Program-made: the position numbers and the translations under genes
Origin: Primula veris
Lineage: Eukaryota; Streptophyta; Magnoliopsida; Ericales; Primulaceae
NCBI GenBank assembly: GCA_963682055.1
Contig: OY821747.1
Location: 34,346,126-34,410,125, forward strand
Reading direction: 5' to 3'
DNA: 64,000 nucleotides
Shown: positions 35,313 to 47,583 of the stretch, one piece after another
Layout of the letters: each line of letters starts with the position of its first letter
Position numbering within the stretch: position 1 is the stretch's first letter
The notes under the pieces: model-generated
Seen by the model: only the letters and a program-made list of their open reading frames with translations
What the model was told of the DNA's origin: nothing
Database searches by the model: none

Positions 35313-35511
35313 TCAGAGAAAGAAGAGTAAGGGCATCCTTTTGTAAACAAACTAATAATCAAATATCATTTTTTTAACTCAAATTCTTCATTCTTTTTCA
35401 ATTTTTGTAACAAAATGTAAGTCAATGCTCTTGACAAGTTTTGTTGATAGCAGCCAATATTCGACGAATGATGAAAAGTTATGTGAATTAATAATTGTAG
35501 TAAAAAACCAA

Positions 35512-35728
35512 TTTAATTTAATTGTAAATTACGAAATTACGTGTAATTTTAACCAGTCAATGACTTCTAACAAAATTGTTAGAATGAATTTTTTTTAAAA
35601 GTTGATTATATAGTTCAAATGTTAAATTTTATGATTAGATTTAAAAAAAAATCATTTTAAAAATTTTAATACAAGTTGTAAACCGGACGAAATTACACGT
35701 AATTTCGTAACGAACAATTAAATGGGAA
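35512..35728. mobile_element. MITE, copy 2 of the family at 5848
   Basis: Inverted ends: AATTACGAAATTACGTGTAA on the left, and ACACGTAATTTCGTAACG on the right, which pairs with it. The central part resembles the copy at 5848 (ACTTCTAACAAAATTGTT against TTAAAAATTTTAATACAAG). It is absent from the paralogous spot after 34981. Confidence 0.7.
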
Positions 35729-36379
35729 TCGAGGAAACCAGTACCCGACAGGGCACCAGTGGGTTGCAACAATATAAAGTTATAGAAATTAAATTTGAGA
35801 TTTAACAACATATTCACTTATTATCAGCTTATAGAAATTTTCAACTTATAAAAATCAAATGCAGCATTTATAAAATAAATATACAAATAAATTAATAAAC
35901 GTTATTAAAATATTTACCATCAACGGAATAAAATTCCGTTTCCAACCGAGTATGATCAAACGGAAAAGGGAAATAACAGAGACATATATATAATGATTCA
36001 TCTCGTTCTACACATCAACATGAATGCACTGCACACCACAATGTGTAGTGAAATCCATTATAACCCGTCTAGTTATTGATAAAATAATTTCAAGTTAAAA
36101 ACTAACAGAAAAAATCAAAGGGGTGAAAAAAAAATGGGCCTTTGTTTGTGCAATACCACACGCCAACATGGATTCAACAATGGATTGTATTTTACTCCAA
36201 TTTTTTTTATTTTTTTTTATAAACAAATAAAGACTTATAAAAATTTACGGGTAAGACTTGTAAATTATGCCAGGTAGGACTGGAGTTGGTCGGTTATATA
36301 AGCCGAACAAAAATTTACAAGTTCTTTTATGGCATAATTTGCTAAATAGTTAGTCGGTCTATTAGTTTCACGGGACCAC

Positions 36380-36960
36380 CAAACAAAAACTCAATCTCTG
36401 TCTTCTCCGATTTTACGAATATCTTCAACTAAACCTTCAATTTCTCAAGGCATATAATAATTAAGTGTTGTACAAAATTTTGTCAATCCATCTCAAATAT
36501 AATATTATTCCAATTTTTGTCTAACGTTCTTAGACAAGCAAATCATAGTATATAAGGTTCAGCCATTAGCGGACTTAAATATTTGGAACGTTCAACCAAA
36601 TATGTACAACGCTGCCCAAATTATTTCGAGTAATGATTCCTCCTCCGACCCAAGTACTCGATGCCTTAAACGATGCGTCGGTATTAATTTTTAGACACTC
36701 AATTGGCGGCCGGCTCCACAAAGCCAGAGTATTTGGATATGTTAGTGTTTCATTTCGCTCATTGTAATCTTTAATAAAGTTTTTGTACAGGCTCATTGCT
36801 CTTTTAGTCACAAATACGGGCCTCGGTATTGTTTCTTTAAAAAGCACATTGTTTATTGCTTTCCACAATTGCCAAACACACATGCATAATTATTTCCACA
36901 CTATAATTCGGTGGTTGCGAGTTAATAATTTGGTTGAACCAGTGAGCAAACGAGGACGTT
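36380..36960 (-). pseudogene. RNase H-like (RVT_3 type) fragment, copy 1
   Basis: The longest frame, 36575-36883, contains CLKINTDASFKASSTWVGGG followed by IITRNNLGSVV, the start of a plant RNase H-like domain (first catalytic Asp in TDAS). It is preceded by a WQLWKAINNVLF segment typical of the region before that domain in LINE ORF2 proteins. The second half (SANG..., FETD region) continues near 36390-36560 in another frame with stops. This is a decayed non-LTR retrotransposon piece or RNase H-like gene. Confidence 0.7.
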
Positions 36961-36999
36961 CCTTCAAATTTTATACTATTTTATAGGCTATAAGAATAC

Positions 37000-37344
37000 T
37001 ATTAAGTGTTGTACAAAATTCTATGCAACCTTAATTTCCTCAACATGATGAACCTACTAAATAAATCTAATGCCTGAACTATAAGGTTATAATTAAATGC
37101 AAATTCTGAAATTTTAATTACGGTAAAAGAACCAAAATTGATTAATAATTTTTTCCATCAACAAGTCTTCACACATCAGCATTAATGTGTAAAAATCTAT
37201 TGAACAATGATAAGCAAAAAATTATACACAAATCTTCACACAAAAACTTTAAAGTGTAAATTGGCAATAGAGTAATTAATAATAAACTGTCCAAATTTAG
37301 AAACAAAAATTTGATTGCAACTTATATATATACTCACAATATAG
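37000..37344. other. Intergenic AT-rich sequence
   Basis: I see no gene, repeat or signal I can support between the RNase H-like relic and the small two-exon frame at 37345. Confidence 0.4.
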
Positions 37345-37906
37345 TTACTTAATTACTGCATATGTGGTCAAGATGGCCCTGATAGAAGGTTGAGCGATCA
37401 AGCTGGGGCTCGGTGATCCACGGCTACAGCGATGATAGAACACTGGACGGACATAAGACAAAGAAGAATCCACGTAGATCATGTGGATAAAGGGACTGGG
37501 TATATCAAACTCAACTTCGCCTAATAAACCAACCAATATATTAATTAGTTTCAACATAAAGTTTAACTGCATGCAAAAATAGGAATCACAATTAACTATT
37601 CGAGATATATAATGTACATGTAGGACAAGAAATGGAAAGAGCTTGTTTGAACCGAAGGTGATGTTTGTTTAGGACTTTGTTACTTATGATTAGATTACAA
37701 AATATATATGGTAGGCTAGCTGGTAACACATGAAGAATGTAATAAATAGCTCCCGCGATAGTAATCGCCAAAATGATCAGGAGAGAACCTGTAATGTTGT
37801 TTGTGGCGCTTCTGGACGAACCCTTCGTCAATATACAAACAAAATCAGAGAAACTCCCGAATCGGGTAAGATTGGAGGACCATAATATATAGAAGGAGAC
37901 GAGCAT
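37345..37906 (-). CDS. Possible two-exon small membrane protein, unrecognised (154 aa)
   Basis: Two exons, 37618-37906 and 37345-37520, join in phase (CCTACAT|GTACAT donor, TTTATTAG|GC acceptor). The product starts MLVSFYILWSSNLTRFGSF. It has one clear hydrophobic helix around residues 43-65 (ITGSLLIILAITIAGAIYYI), and the CPTC motif at about 93-96 is followed by EVEFDIPSPFIHMIYVDSS. I do not recognise the family. The donor is weak, and no TATA box was sought upstream. The frame could be chance or a pseudogene of a neighbour. The position, inside the GLR duplication zone but not itself duplicated, gives no hint of function. Confidence 0.3.
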
Positions 37907-37919
37907 AGCTTACCCAACA

Positions 37920-38925
37920 CATACGATGGTCCCCAAAATCTTAGCCTGGCCAAATCTGTGTTGGATCCCCCCAACATTTTCTTGCAATGCATATTCAATC
38001 AACAAAAGATAAAAGAAATTTTATTGTGTTAATTTATCCTTTTGCCTTATTATCTGCAATTTCATTTCAATTGGTAGTTAATTTCAGTTTATGTTCCCGT
38101 TCTTCAATAAAAATTTGTTTTTCATATATATATATACGGAGTATATGAAAAATTCCAACAAAAGTTTATTATTTCAGTTATAAATTAGTAAATTCAGAAG
38201 ACCATTTTACTCCTTAAAAAGCGCATGTATTATGCACATGCATGCTATTGGATATCCAAAATTGACGTCAGTATTTCAATTAAGTGATTTACCATGGTTT
38301 GGTATCATAATTATATATTATGAAATTATCTACTAAATTGATACGCAAATTGTTAACACATGATGATATATAGTTTGATGTACTATAAATAAATGAACTA
38401 TTCCATTTTAAATAAAATGAAGAACGTAGTAGTTAGTGAGCTCTAAAGATGAGTATAATATATATATATAGTACAATATTATTAAGATGTGCTCGATCGA
38501 CTTAGAACTAGCACTTACAGCTAAGCTAGTTCTTTAATTAATATTGGTGCATTTATATAAAGCTACAATAAATTATCCTAATATAAAGAAGCAATGCAGC
38601 TGTGTTTGTAATTGTAAATGATATCTATTATAGCAAATGTAATGTGTAGGATTTTTTTTATATATTTCGTCTACAATATTTTTTTTGCATAGCTTTTTAA
38701 TGTTCAAAAATGTATGGTGCACTTTAAAGAAGAGAGATGGAGGAGAGTGAAAGTAGAATGAATTAATTGACCAATTTCTCCGGTTATATATACTCGCTCT
38801 TCATTTGATTACTATCATTTTGACATAAATTTATTTAAAAAGATTATAGAGGTTTGGTTAAAAAAAAATGAATCTTGGGGTTTTATTGAAAAATAAAAAC
38901 CATAAAAAGAATTATTAACTAAATC
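37920..38925. other. Intergenic AT-rich sequence
   Basis: No coding frame, inverted repeat or direct repeat that I can support. A short TA run lies at 38459-38470. Confidence 0.4.
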
Positions 38926-41277
38926 ATGCTATATTTCGAAAGCGGGGTAATCATTTACCTATTTACATAAAATTGAAGGTCTGGATCCATATTATGCTGT
39001 TAATAGAATGCTTATCATATTAACCGGAAAAATTCAGAACAATCAAACAGATACACTGAAACAAGATTCTGTTATCACAACGTTCAAGCTTAAAAAATTT
39101 GCTCTCAGTCAAGAATAATATTTTTCCTTCCCTATTGATAAGAAAGGTTTCGTTAACAACCTTTCCACCATTATAGAGCATCTTACACACCAACTGGTCA
39201 TCTTAGCCGCAGAAACAACAATGAAATATGATCATTTTTTTACATTGACTATTAAACCTCAAGCTACGTTCTTCATGTGATTAGGAGAAAGAAACGCCAA
39301 ACCACACACAAAAGAACCCATAATGGATCACATGCAATTTTATGGATGATCGTTAATCTTTTACTCATGTATTGGAGAGTTGTATTTGTTACATTTTGAT
39401 ATTATATGTATCTACATAAAGATAGAGACACAAGCTAATAATAAATCTTGACTTCACGTCGTTACACCTAGTCCCTTATTACTATCAAAAGTGGATATTA
39501 ATTTACCTCACTAAGAAAAGACCACAAATTGATTAATCAATTACTTACCATGCATATCAAATGATACTGTCAGTAACTCAAATAATATAGTAAAAATGAT
39601 CTGGCAGTCAGGTGTCTACTTCTAATTGCGTGCTACGACATTCTAAATGAGATGAAGGATATAACACAAACAATTATCGAGTGAACCACATGCAAAAGTG
39701 AGGTACTTGGTCAGAGCTGAGTGTAGTCATCAATGTATAACCTAGATTGTAATCACAAGATCTTCATTCTTAATTTGCTAGGGTAAAATAGTCTTCGCAC
39801 TTATGTAGCAACTATCAAAAGGGTTCAGATGTATTCAAAGTGATAAACCCAACAAATTTCTTTCGTCAGATTTTTAAACCTTAAGTCTTTTTTTTCTGTA
39901 AAAAAAAAGTATGTTTCCTTCTTGTAACGAATGACCACACGTCAGTTATTCAAGAATTAACTACACATACATTTAATACAAAACCCAGATAAACAACTAC
40001 ACACATTATCAGGTAGAAAAGAAACACATTGCTCCGAAGTTCCGTCTACAGAAGAATCCACCATTTCATAATTCATTTTATCCAATCTATAACTTCAATA
40101 CAACTGCTACCAACAAAAATACGCGCCAATAAAAATAACATAATGCGTTGATTATAAAATAAAAATAATATTACGATTGTGTTCTAAAATATTACTTGAA
40201 GAGTAGATACAATTTCAGATTAAGCAAAAAATTCGGAACAAAACTTTATCAAAAGAAAGTATGTTTCCCTCTCGTAATGAATGATCACACGCCAATTATT
40301 CAAAATCAACCACACATAACATTTAATACAAAACACAGATAAAACAACTAAATATATTATCAGGTGGAAAAGAAAATAAACACAGTGCTCCAAAGTTCTG
40401 TCTACAAAACAATCCATCTATAACTTCAATAGAACTGCTACCGACAAAAATAAATTCCAACAAAAAACAACAATAATGATAATATTTTACCGCGAGTTCT
40501 AAAATATTACTTGAAGAGTCAATAAAAGTTCAGATTAAGCACAAAAGTCGGAACAAAACTTCATCACCGCTATAATATTTTTATTTTTAACGGTAGGGAA
40601 AACCCACATTTTTATTGATTTATAATATGAAAAATAAAAATTTGGATGAATCACCGCTATGTTCACTACTGCAAAACCTCACAATTCTTTATTATTATTA
40701 AATCACTTTATATATATCATCTCATATGATGAACATGAAATAATAATGTTAGGCGTAGCAAATCACCAAATAAAAATATAATATAATAAAATAACATGCA
40801 AAAGCAAAACGACACAAATATAGATAAAATGATAATGATCCCCGTTACGAAAAAGAAGTTGTAAAGGAGAGAAATGAAATAGAATTAACGGATAATAATT
40901 AATAACAAAAAACAATAGGCAATAAGTTGATAAAGTATAATAAACTTACACTACAAAAGAAATGAGTAGAATTGTGTAGAAATACAAAACACTTTCTCTC
41001 TCAAGTATATTTATATATATACACATAAGCAAGTACATGTGTGTATTTAGAGGGTTTTATTAAACGAAAAACCTGGGGTCCGTTTGATATCCAACTTTTT
41101 TATATATAACTTTTTAGTTTTTTTTAACCAAAGTTAGTTTTAATCGGTTAGTTTCGGTGACCAAGACCATTCGATTCCGTTTTGGTTTTACGTTTTTTTT
41201 TATAGGAAATAGAAGGAAATTCAAATTTTAAATTAGAAAAATGTATTTGATTTAATAAACAAATGTTGAGAAAAATA
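38926..41277. repeat. Direct repeat of about 2.35 kb, copy A
   Basis: Nearly identical to 42893-45078 from TAAATCATGCTATATTTCG to TTGAGAAAAAT, with scattered single-base differences. Copy A holds about 175 bp (39778-39960) that copy B lacks. A diverged internal repeat about 320 bp apart (39905 and 40255 onward) is present in A. No protein-coding gene is seen. The frame at 40220-40417 (-) is short and shares several changes with copy B without sign of constraint. Confidence 0.9.
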
Positions 41278-42892
41278 AAAATTAAATTAAGAAAATGATC
41301 AACATAATAAATCACGTTTCAAACAAAACATGTTACCGAATACTCATAAAGTAAATAAATAGTAATTGTTTATATATTATGACTTTTTCGGTATTCAGTT
41401 TGCAAATCAAATCAAAACACCAAATCAAACGGTATAGTTTCGGGGACAGATTAGAGAGAAGAGTTGGGTAAGAGAAAAGATAAGAATGAGAAAGAAATGA
41501 CCGGAGAGGGACCTCCGCCACATTAGGCCTTCCGTGATGTCCATCATAGGGGTAGAATCACCATCTCATGTGCTAACACTTTGGAGTTCACAAACGGCCC
41601 TCATACGAGCAAGTATAACTTTTATACCATGAATTATTTATTGGAGTATGGTTTTATTTGGATAATTTAACTAAAGTTAAAGTTATTGATGTTAATGACA
41701 ACATTAAAGGTTTGTCGGAATTTTTATTGTGAAGTGCGGTTGACTATTATTATTTATTGAAGCATAATTGGTTTGGTATTTATGGGATCCAATTAGTTTA
41801 TGAGATCATATTATTTTAGACGATTTTTAATTAAAATGTTACAAGATATATGTTGATTTGAGTAATTGAGATATTTCGAGAATTACGAGTTGCGGTTAAT
41901 GTTTATGGCTAAACCATTGAGTAATTATGTTGTTTCATACTGAAGCCACCTGGGTAATGAATTCTTTACATGTCATTACATTCGAGATATGCTCGAGATG
42001 AGATTTTATAACTATAGAATGGTGTACTATTTGAGTTATATAAGTATTTCAATATTTTAATTTTTTTACGACTATAAATTTGTTATTTTGTGTTGGACTG
42101 AATGTTTTGGTTATCGATAGCATTCCCATCATTTGAAGTATTTGGCAAAGAAGACAAGGACGAGACACCAAACACATTCTATTCTGAATAAGTTCTTGTA
42201 TTTTTCACACTACAACGATTCGAAATGGAGACTTAAGTTAAAAGAAAAACCTTTTTTTAATATATAATAACACCAAAAATTCTATAAAAAAAATAGTCAA
42301 GGGGTTAGATAGCAGAGTTTGAGTGGTATTTCACCCGATCGGGATAGAGTTCGTTTAAGAGGCTGGATGAGTATATTTGGCCTTCCACCGGATCGTGTGG
42401 GATAACACGCATACGGAATTGATTTTTCAATGATCCTCTTTTGCTATAACCTTGATGACAAGTTTGTTTTCGAGAAGATGTGAACGATGAGTACCGATTT
42501 ATCTATTATTTTATTGTTATGTTCATTTATTTAGCGTTATAAAAGGCTCACCATAATATGCTAGTGTCACTAGCATTAGCTTTTTACTCATAATGAATGG
42601 TGAAAGCCAAGTCAATGAAATAATTATTTTCTCAACAAAATTTACTAATTTGTCATCCAATTCTGTCGATTATTCCTTAAGTTCCTTGTTTTCTAGTGTT
42701 TTTCCGTTGTTAAATCTATAGTTTATCGATGAACAAAAGTGGTCGCCATCATGGTCAACAAGTTTAGACATACCTTCGACCACCTCATACAACCTCCACC
42801 GAACAACAACTTTCTAAAATTAATTTCTTTTTGTCTTCAGGTCACTGAATTTTTTTATTGAAAGATACAGTGCAGAATGAATTTACGGTGTT
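41278..42892. other. Unique spacer between the two direct repeats
   Basis: About 1.6 kb with no reverse transcriptase, integrase or transposase motif and no frame over 62 codons with a recognisable domain. This argues against an LTR element interior. Confidence 0.5.
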
Positions 42893-45078
42893 TACCGTAA
42901 ATCATGCTATATTTCGAAAGCGGGGTAATCATTTACCTATTTACATAAAACTGAAGGTCTGGATCCATAATATGCTGTTAATAGAATGCTTATCATATTA
43001 ACCGGAAAAATTCAGAACAATCAAACAGATACACTGAAACAAGATTCTGTTATCACAACGTTCAAGCTTAAAAAATTTGCTCTCAGTCAAGAATAATATT
43101 TTTCCTTCCCTATTGATAAGAAAGGTTTCGTTAACAACCTTTCCACCATTATAGAGCATCTTACACACCAACTGGTCATCTTAGCCGCAGAAACAACAAT
43201 GAAATATGATCATTTTTTTACATTGACTATTAAACCTCAAGCTACGTTCTTCATGTGATTAGGAGAAAGAAACGCCAAACCACACACAAAAGAACCCATA
43301 ATGGATCACATGCAATTTTATGGATGATCGTTAATCTTTTACTCATGTATTGGAGAGTTGTATTTGTTACATTTTGATATTATATGTATCTACATAAAGA
43401 TAGAGACACAAGCTAATAATAAATCTTGACTTCACGTCGTTACACCTAGTCCCTTATTACTATCAAAAGTGGATATTAATTTACCTCACTAAGAAAAGAC
43501 CACAAATTGATTAATCAATTACTTACCATGCATATCAAATGATACTGTCAGTAACTCAAATAATATAGTAAAAATGATCTGGCAGTCAGGTGTCTACTTC
43601 TAATTGCGTGCTACGACATTCTAAATGAGATGAAGGATATAACACAAACAATTATCGAATGAACCACATGCAAAAGTGAGGTACTTGGTCAGAGCTGAGT
43701 GTAGTCATCAATTGTATAACATAGATTGTAATCACAAGATCTTCATTCTTAATTTAATACAACTACACATACATTTAATACAAAACCCAGATAAACAACT
43801 ACACACATTATCGGGTAGAAAAGAAACACATTGCTCCGAAGTTCCGTCTACAGAAAAATCCACCATTTCATAATTCATTTTATCCAATCTATAACTTCAA
43901 TACAACTGCTACCAACAAAAATACGCACAAATAAAAATAACATAATGCGTTGATTATAAAATAAAAATAATATTACGATTGTGTTCTAAAATATTACTTG
44001 AAGAGTAGATACAATTTCAGATTAAGCAAAAAATTCGGAACAAAACTTTATCAAAAGAAAGTATGTTTCCCTCTCGTAATGAATGATCACACGCCAAATA
44101 TTCAAAATCAACCATACATAACATTTAATACAAAACCCAGATAAAACAACTAAATATATTATCAGGTGGAAAAGAAAATAAACACAGTGCTCCAAAGTTC
44201 TGTCTACAAAACAATCCATCTATAACTTCAATAGAACTGCTACCGACAAAAATAAGTTCCAACAAAAAACAACAATAATGATAATATTTTACCGCGAGTT
44301 CTAAAATATTACTTGAAGAGTCGATAAAAGTTCAGATTAAGCACAAAAGTCGGAACAAAACTTCATCACCGCTATAATATTTTTATTTTTAATGGTAGGA
44401 AAAACTCACATTTTTATTAATTTATAATATGAAAAATAAAAATTTGGATGAATCACCGCTATGTTCACTACTGCAAAACCCCACAATTCTTTATTATTAT
44501 TAAATCACTTTATATATATCATCTCATATGATCAACATGAAATAATAATGTTAGGCGTAGCAAATCACCAAATAAAAATATAATATAATAAAATAACATG
44601 CAAAAGCAAAACGACACAAATATAGATAAAATGATAATGATCCCCGTTACGAAAAAGAAGTTGTAAAGGAGAGAAATGAAATAGAATTAACGGATAATAA
44701 TTAATAACAAAAAACAATAGGCAATAAGTTGACAAAATGTAATAAACTTACACTAAAAAAGAAATGAGTAGAATTATGTAGAAATACAAAATACTTTCTC
44801 TCTCAAGTATATATATATATATATATACATAAGCAAGTACATGCGTGTATCTAGAGGGTTTTATTAAACGAAAAATGGGGTCCGTTTGATATCCAACTTT
44901 TTTATATTTAACTTTTTAGCTTTTTTTAACCAAAATTAGTTTTAATCGGTTAGTTTCGGTGACCAAGACCATTCGATTCCGTTTTGGTTTTACGTTTTTT
45001 TTATAGGAAATAGAAGGAAATTCAAATTTTAAATTAGGAAAATGTATTTGATTTAATAAACAAATCTTGAGAAAAATT
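42893..45078. repeat. Direct repeat of about 2.2 kb, copy B
   Basis: Partner of copy A in the same orientation. It lacks the 175-bp block after AAGATCTTCATTCTTAATTT and has a longer TA run near 44810. Confidence 0.9.
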
Positions 45079-45499
45079 AAGTTGGATTAAGTATATATGA
45101 GTTTTTAACTACTTCAAAAACCGACCAAAAAGGCCTAGGCAACTTAAACATTAATAGTCGGAACTCGTTGGATTTGCTTCAAAACTCTTTCAATTTCACC
45201 AGGTTTTAGTGTATAATTCTCTAAATTAATATTATCAAACAAACATCTAATTGAACGTACATATTACTGGATAAAATAAATTTTACATCATGCACTCAAT
45301 AATGAATTGCTGCCCATTTGATTTTTCTTAAAGAAATGTAACTAAAAAAGCTAGAGACACTACTTTTAGAGATTAGACATCCCTTTAAAAAGAGAAAAGA
45401 TGATTTGTTTGGTTCTTCTTAACTTATAAGCTACTAACGTACAATGATTGGCTAAAATATACAGCAAGTGTAGCAAAAGTAACAATTTGTTAAGTACAA
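45079..45499. other. Short spacer before the third GLR exon-1 copy
   Basis: No gene or repeat recognised. Confidence 0.4.
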
Positions 45500-45564
45500 T
45501 TAATAAATATTTCTTTAGAAACAAAGTGTGCAAGTATGCTAAACGTTTTGTTAATTACAAACGA

Positions 45565-45873
45565 TTAGAAATTCGGATTACCAGAGGATGATGATTGAGC
45601 TGAACTTGAGTTTGTAGTGATTAAAACGACCTTATACCGACAACCCGTAGATATATGAAAGTCATTCACAGCCATCTCAGAAGCTATTTTCATTTCTTTA
45701 CCTATTCTCGACTTCTCATCAAACACACCTAATATGTTCCCGTTAATAATAGTATCTGTCTTCTTTATTACTTCACATGAATCATCTTCTATAATATTAA
45801 AAGCCATACCCAATCTTATGAATAGAAGAAAATGCATGAATATGGCTCCAAATACATATGGAGACGACCCCAT
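45565..45873 (-). pseudogene. Orphan GLR exon 1, copy 3
   Basis: Almost identical to exon 1 of the GLR at 34480-34774, including the signal peptide and the SRIGKEMKIASEMAVNDF segment. It has a few amino-acid changes (MGSSPYVFG start, SAQSS for SDQSS). The exon frame is intact with an ATG at 45871-45873. Its donor position reads CAG then GTAATCC on the minus strand, close to the functional donor. No exon 2 lies downstream on the minus strand; the 2.2-kb repeat B follows instead. It cannot encode a receptor but could be transcribed. Confidence 0.85.
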
Positions 45874-46081
45874 AAAATGACTATGAGAAAGTCAAACCAG
45901 AGAAACAAGAGTAAGGGCATCCTTTTGTAAACGTAAAACAAACTAATAATAAAATATCATTTTGTAACTCTAATTCTTCATTTTTTTCAATTTTTGTAAC
46001 AAAATGTGGGTCAATGCTCTTGGCAAGTTTTGTTGATAGCAGCCATTGACGAATAGTGAAAAGTTATGTGAATTAATAATT

Positions 46082-46276
46082 GTAGTAACAAACTAAATTA
46101 CGTCTAATTTTGATCGGTTAAGAACTTTTATTAAAATTGTCGAAATGAAGTTGATCATATAGTTCAAATGTTAAATTTTAAGATTAGATTTAAAAAAAAT
46201 TCATTTCGACAATTTTGATACAAGTTATAGACCGGTCAAAATTATAACGTAATTTCGTAACGAACAATTAAATGGG
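46082..46276. mobile_element. MITE, copy 3 of the family at 5848
   Basis: Left AAATTACGTCTAATTTTGAT and right CAAAATTATAACGTAATTTC pair as inverted repeats, with TTAAAATTGTCGAAATGAA against TTCATTTCGACAATTTTGA inside. Orthologous to the copy at 35512 by duplication. Confidence 0.7.
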
Positions 46277-46984
46277 AAGGAAGGAACCACTACCGACAGG
46301 GCACCGGTGGTCCTAGTTGCAACAATATAAAGTTATAGAAATTAAATTTGAGATTAACAACATATTCACTTATTATTAGCTTATAGAATTTTTCAACTCC
46401 TCTTAACATCTTCCCCCAATCAACAATATACAGTTTGTTCACAATCAACAACAATCCAGTGAAGCTGTGAACACATATAAAAATCAAATGCAGCATTTAT
46501 AAAATAAATATACAAATAAATTAATAAACGTTATTAAAATATTTACCATCAACGGAATAAAATTCCGTTTCCAACCGAGTATGATCAAACGGAAAAGGGA
46601 AATAACAGAGACATATATATAATGATTCATCTCGTTCTACACATCATAGCGGAGCACAAAACGTGAATGCACTGCACACCACAATGTGTAGTGAAATCCA
46701 TTATATCCCGTCTAAGTTATTCATAAAATAGTTTCAAGTTCAAACTAACGGAAAAAATTAATGGGGTGAAAAAAAAAGGGACCTTTGTTTGTGCACTACC
46801 ACACGCCAACATGGATTCAACAATGGATTGTATTTTACTCCAATTTTTTTTATTTTTTTTTATAAACAAATAAAGACTTACAAAAATTTATGGGTAAGAC
46901 TTGTAAATTATGCCAGGTAAGACCGTAGTTGGTCGGTTATATAAGCCGAACAAAAATTTACAAGTTTTATTCTGGCATAATTTG

Positions 46985-47580
46985 CTAAATAGTTAGTCGG
47001 TCTATTAGTTTCACGAGACCCCCAAACAAAAACTCAATACTTGCCTTCTCCGATTTTACGAATATCTTCAACTAAACCTTCAATTTCCCAAGATATATGA
47101 CAATTAAGTGTTGTACATAATTTTGTCAATTCGCTACTATCCGTCTCAAATATAATGTTATTCCAATTTTTGTCTAACACCCTTATACAAGCAAATCGTA
47201 AGATATAAGGTTCAGCCATTAGCGGACTGAAATGTTTGAAGCGTCAACACCAAATATCTACAACGCTGTCCAAATTATCTCGAGTAATGATTCCTTCTCC
47301 TGCTCAAGTCCTCGATGCCATAAACGATGCGTCGGTATTATTCTTTAGACACCCAATTGGCGGCCGGCTTCACAAAGACAAGAGTATTTGGATCTGTTAG
47401 TGTTTCATTTCGCTAATTCTAATCTTTAATAAAGTATTTGTACAGCCTCATTGCTCTTTTAGTCACAAATACAAGCCTCGGTTTTGTTTCGTTAAAAAAA
47501 CACGTCGTTTCTTGTTTTCCACAGTTGTCAACACACATTCATAATTATTTCCACACTATAATTCGGTGGTTGCGAGTTAA
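46985..47580 (-). pseudogene. RNase H-like (RVT_3 type) fragment, copy 2
   Basis: The frame 47034-47219 reads MAEPYILRFACIRVLDKNWN then IIFETDSSELTKL. This is the second half of an RNase H-like domain, with the catalytic Glu region and the ETDS motif. The first half (TDAS region, about 47290-47400) is in another frame with stops. It is complementary to copy 1, where the first half is open, so both derive from one ancestral fragment. Confidence 0.7.
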
Positions 47581-47583
47581 TAA

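Larger units (their letters stand above)
35490..36990. repeat. Segmental duplication, upstream block copy 1 (partner 46077-47585)
   Basis: Block order is the same in both copies: a MITE, a spacer, the CAACGGAATAAAATTCCG stretch, a spacer with CACACGCCAACATGGATTC, then the RNase H-like relic. Copy 2 has additional small insertions. Confidence 0.8.

Noticed and set aside
40220..44219. Duplicated 65-aa ORFs (40220-40417 and 44022-44219)
   Set aside because: They are short, hydrophobic, lack a domain, and differ at amino-acid-changing sites as expected for noncoding DNA inside the direct repeats.
38926..45078. The 2.2-kb direct repeats as LTRs of a retrotransposon
   Set aside because: The shared ends are TAAATCATG... 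and ...GAGAAAAAT with no TG/CA termini, no primer-binding or polypurine site at the inner borders, and no element protein in the 1.6 kb between.
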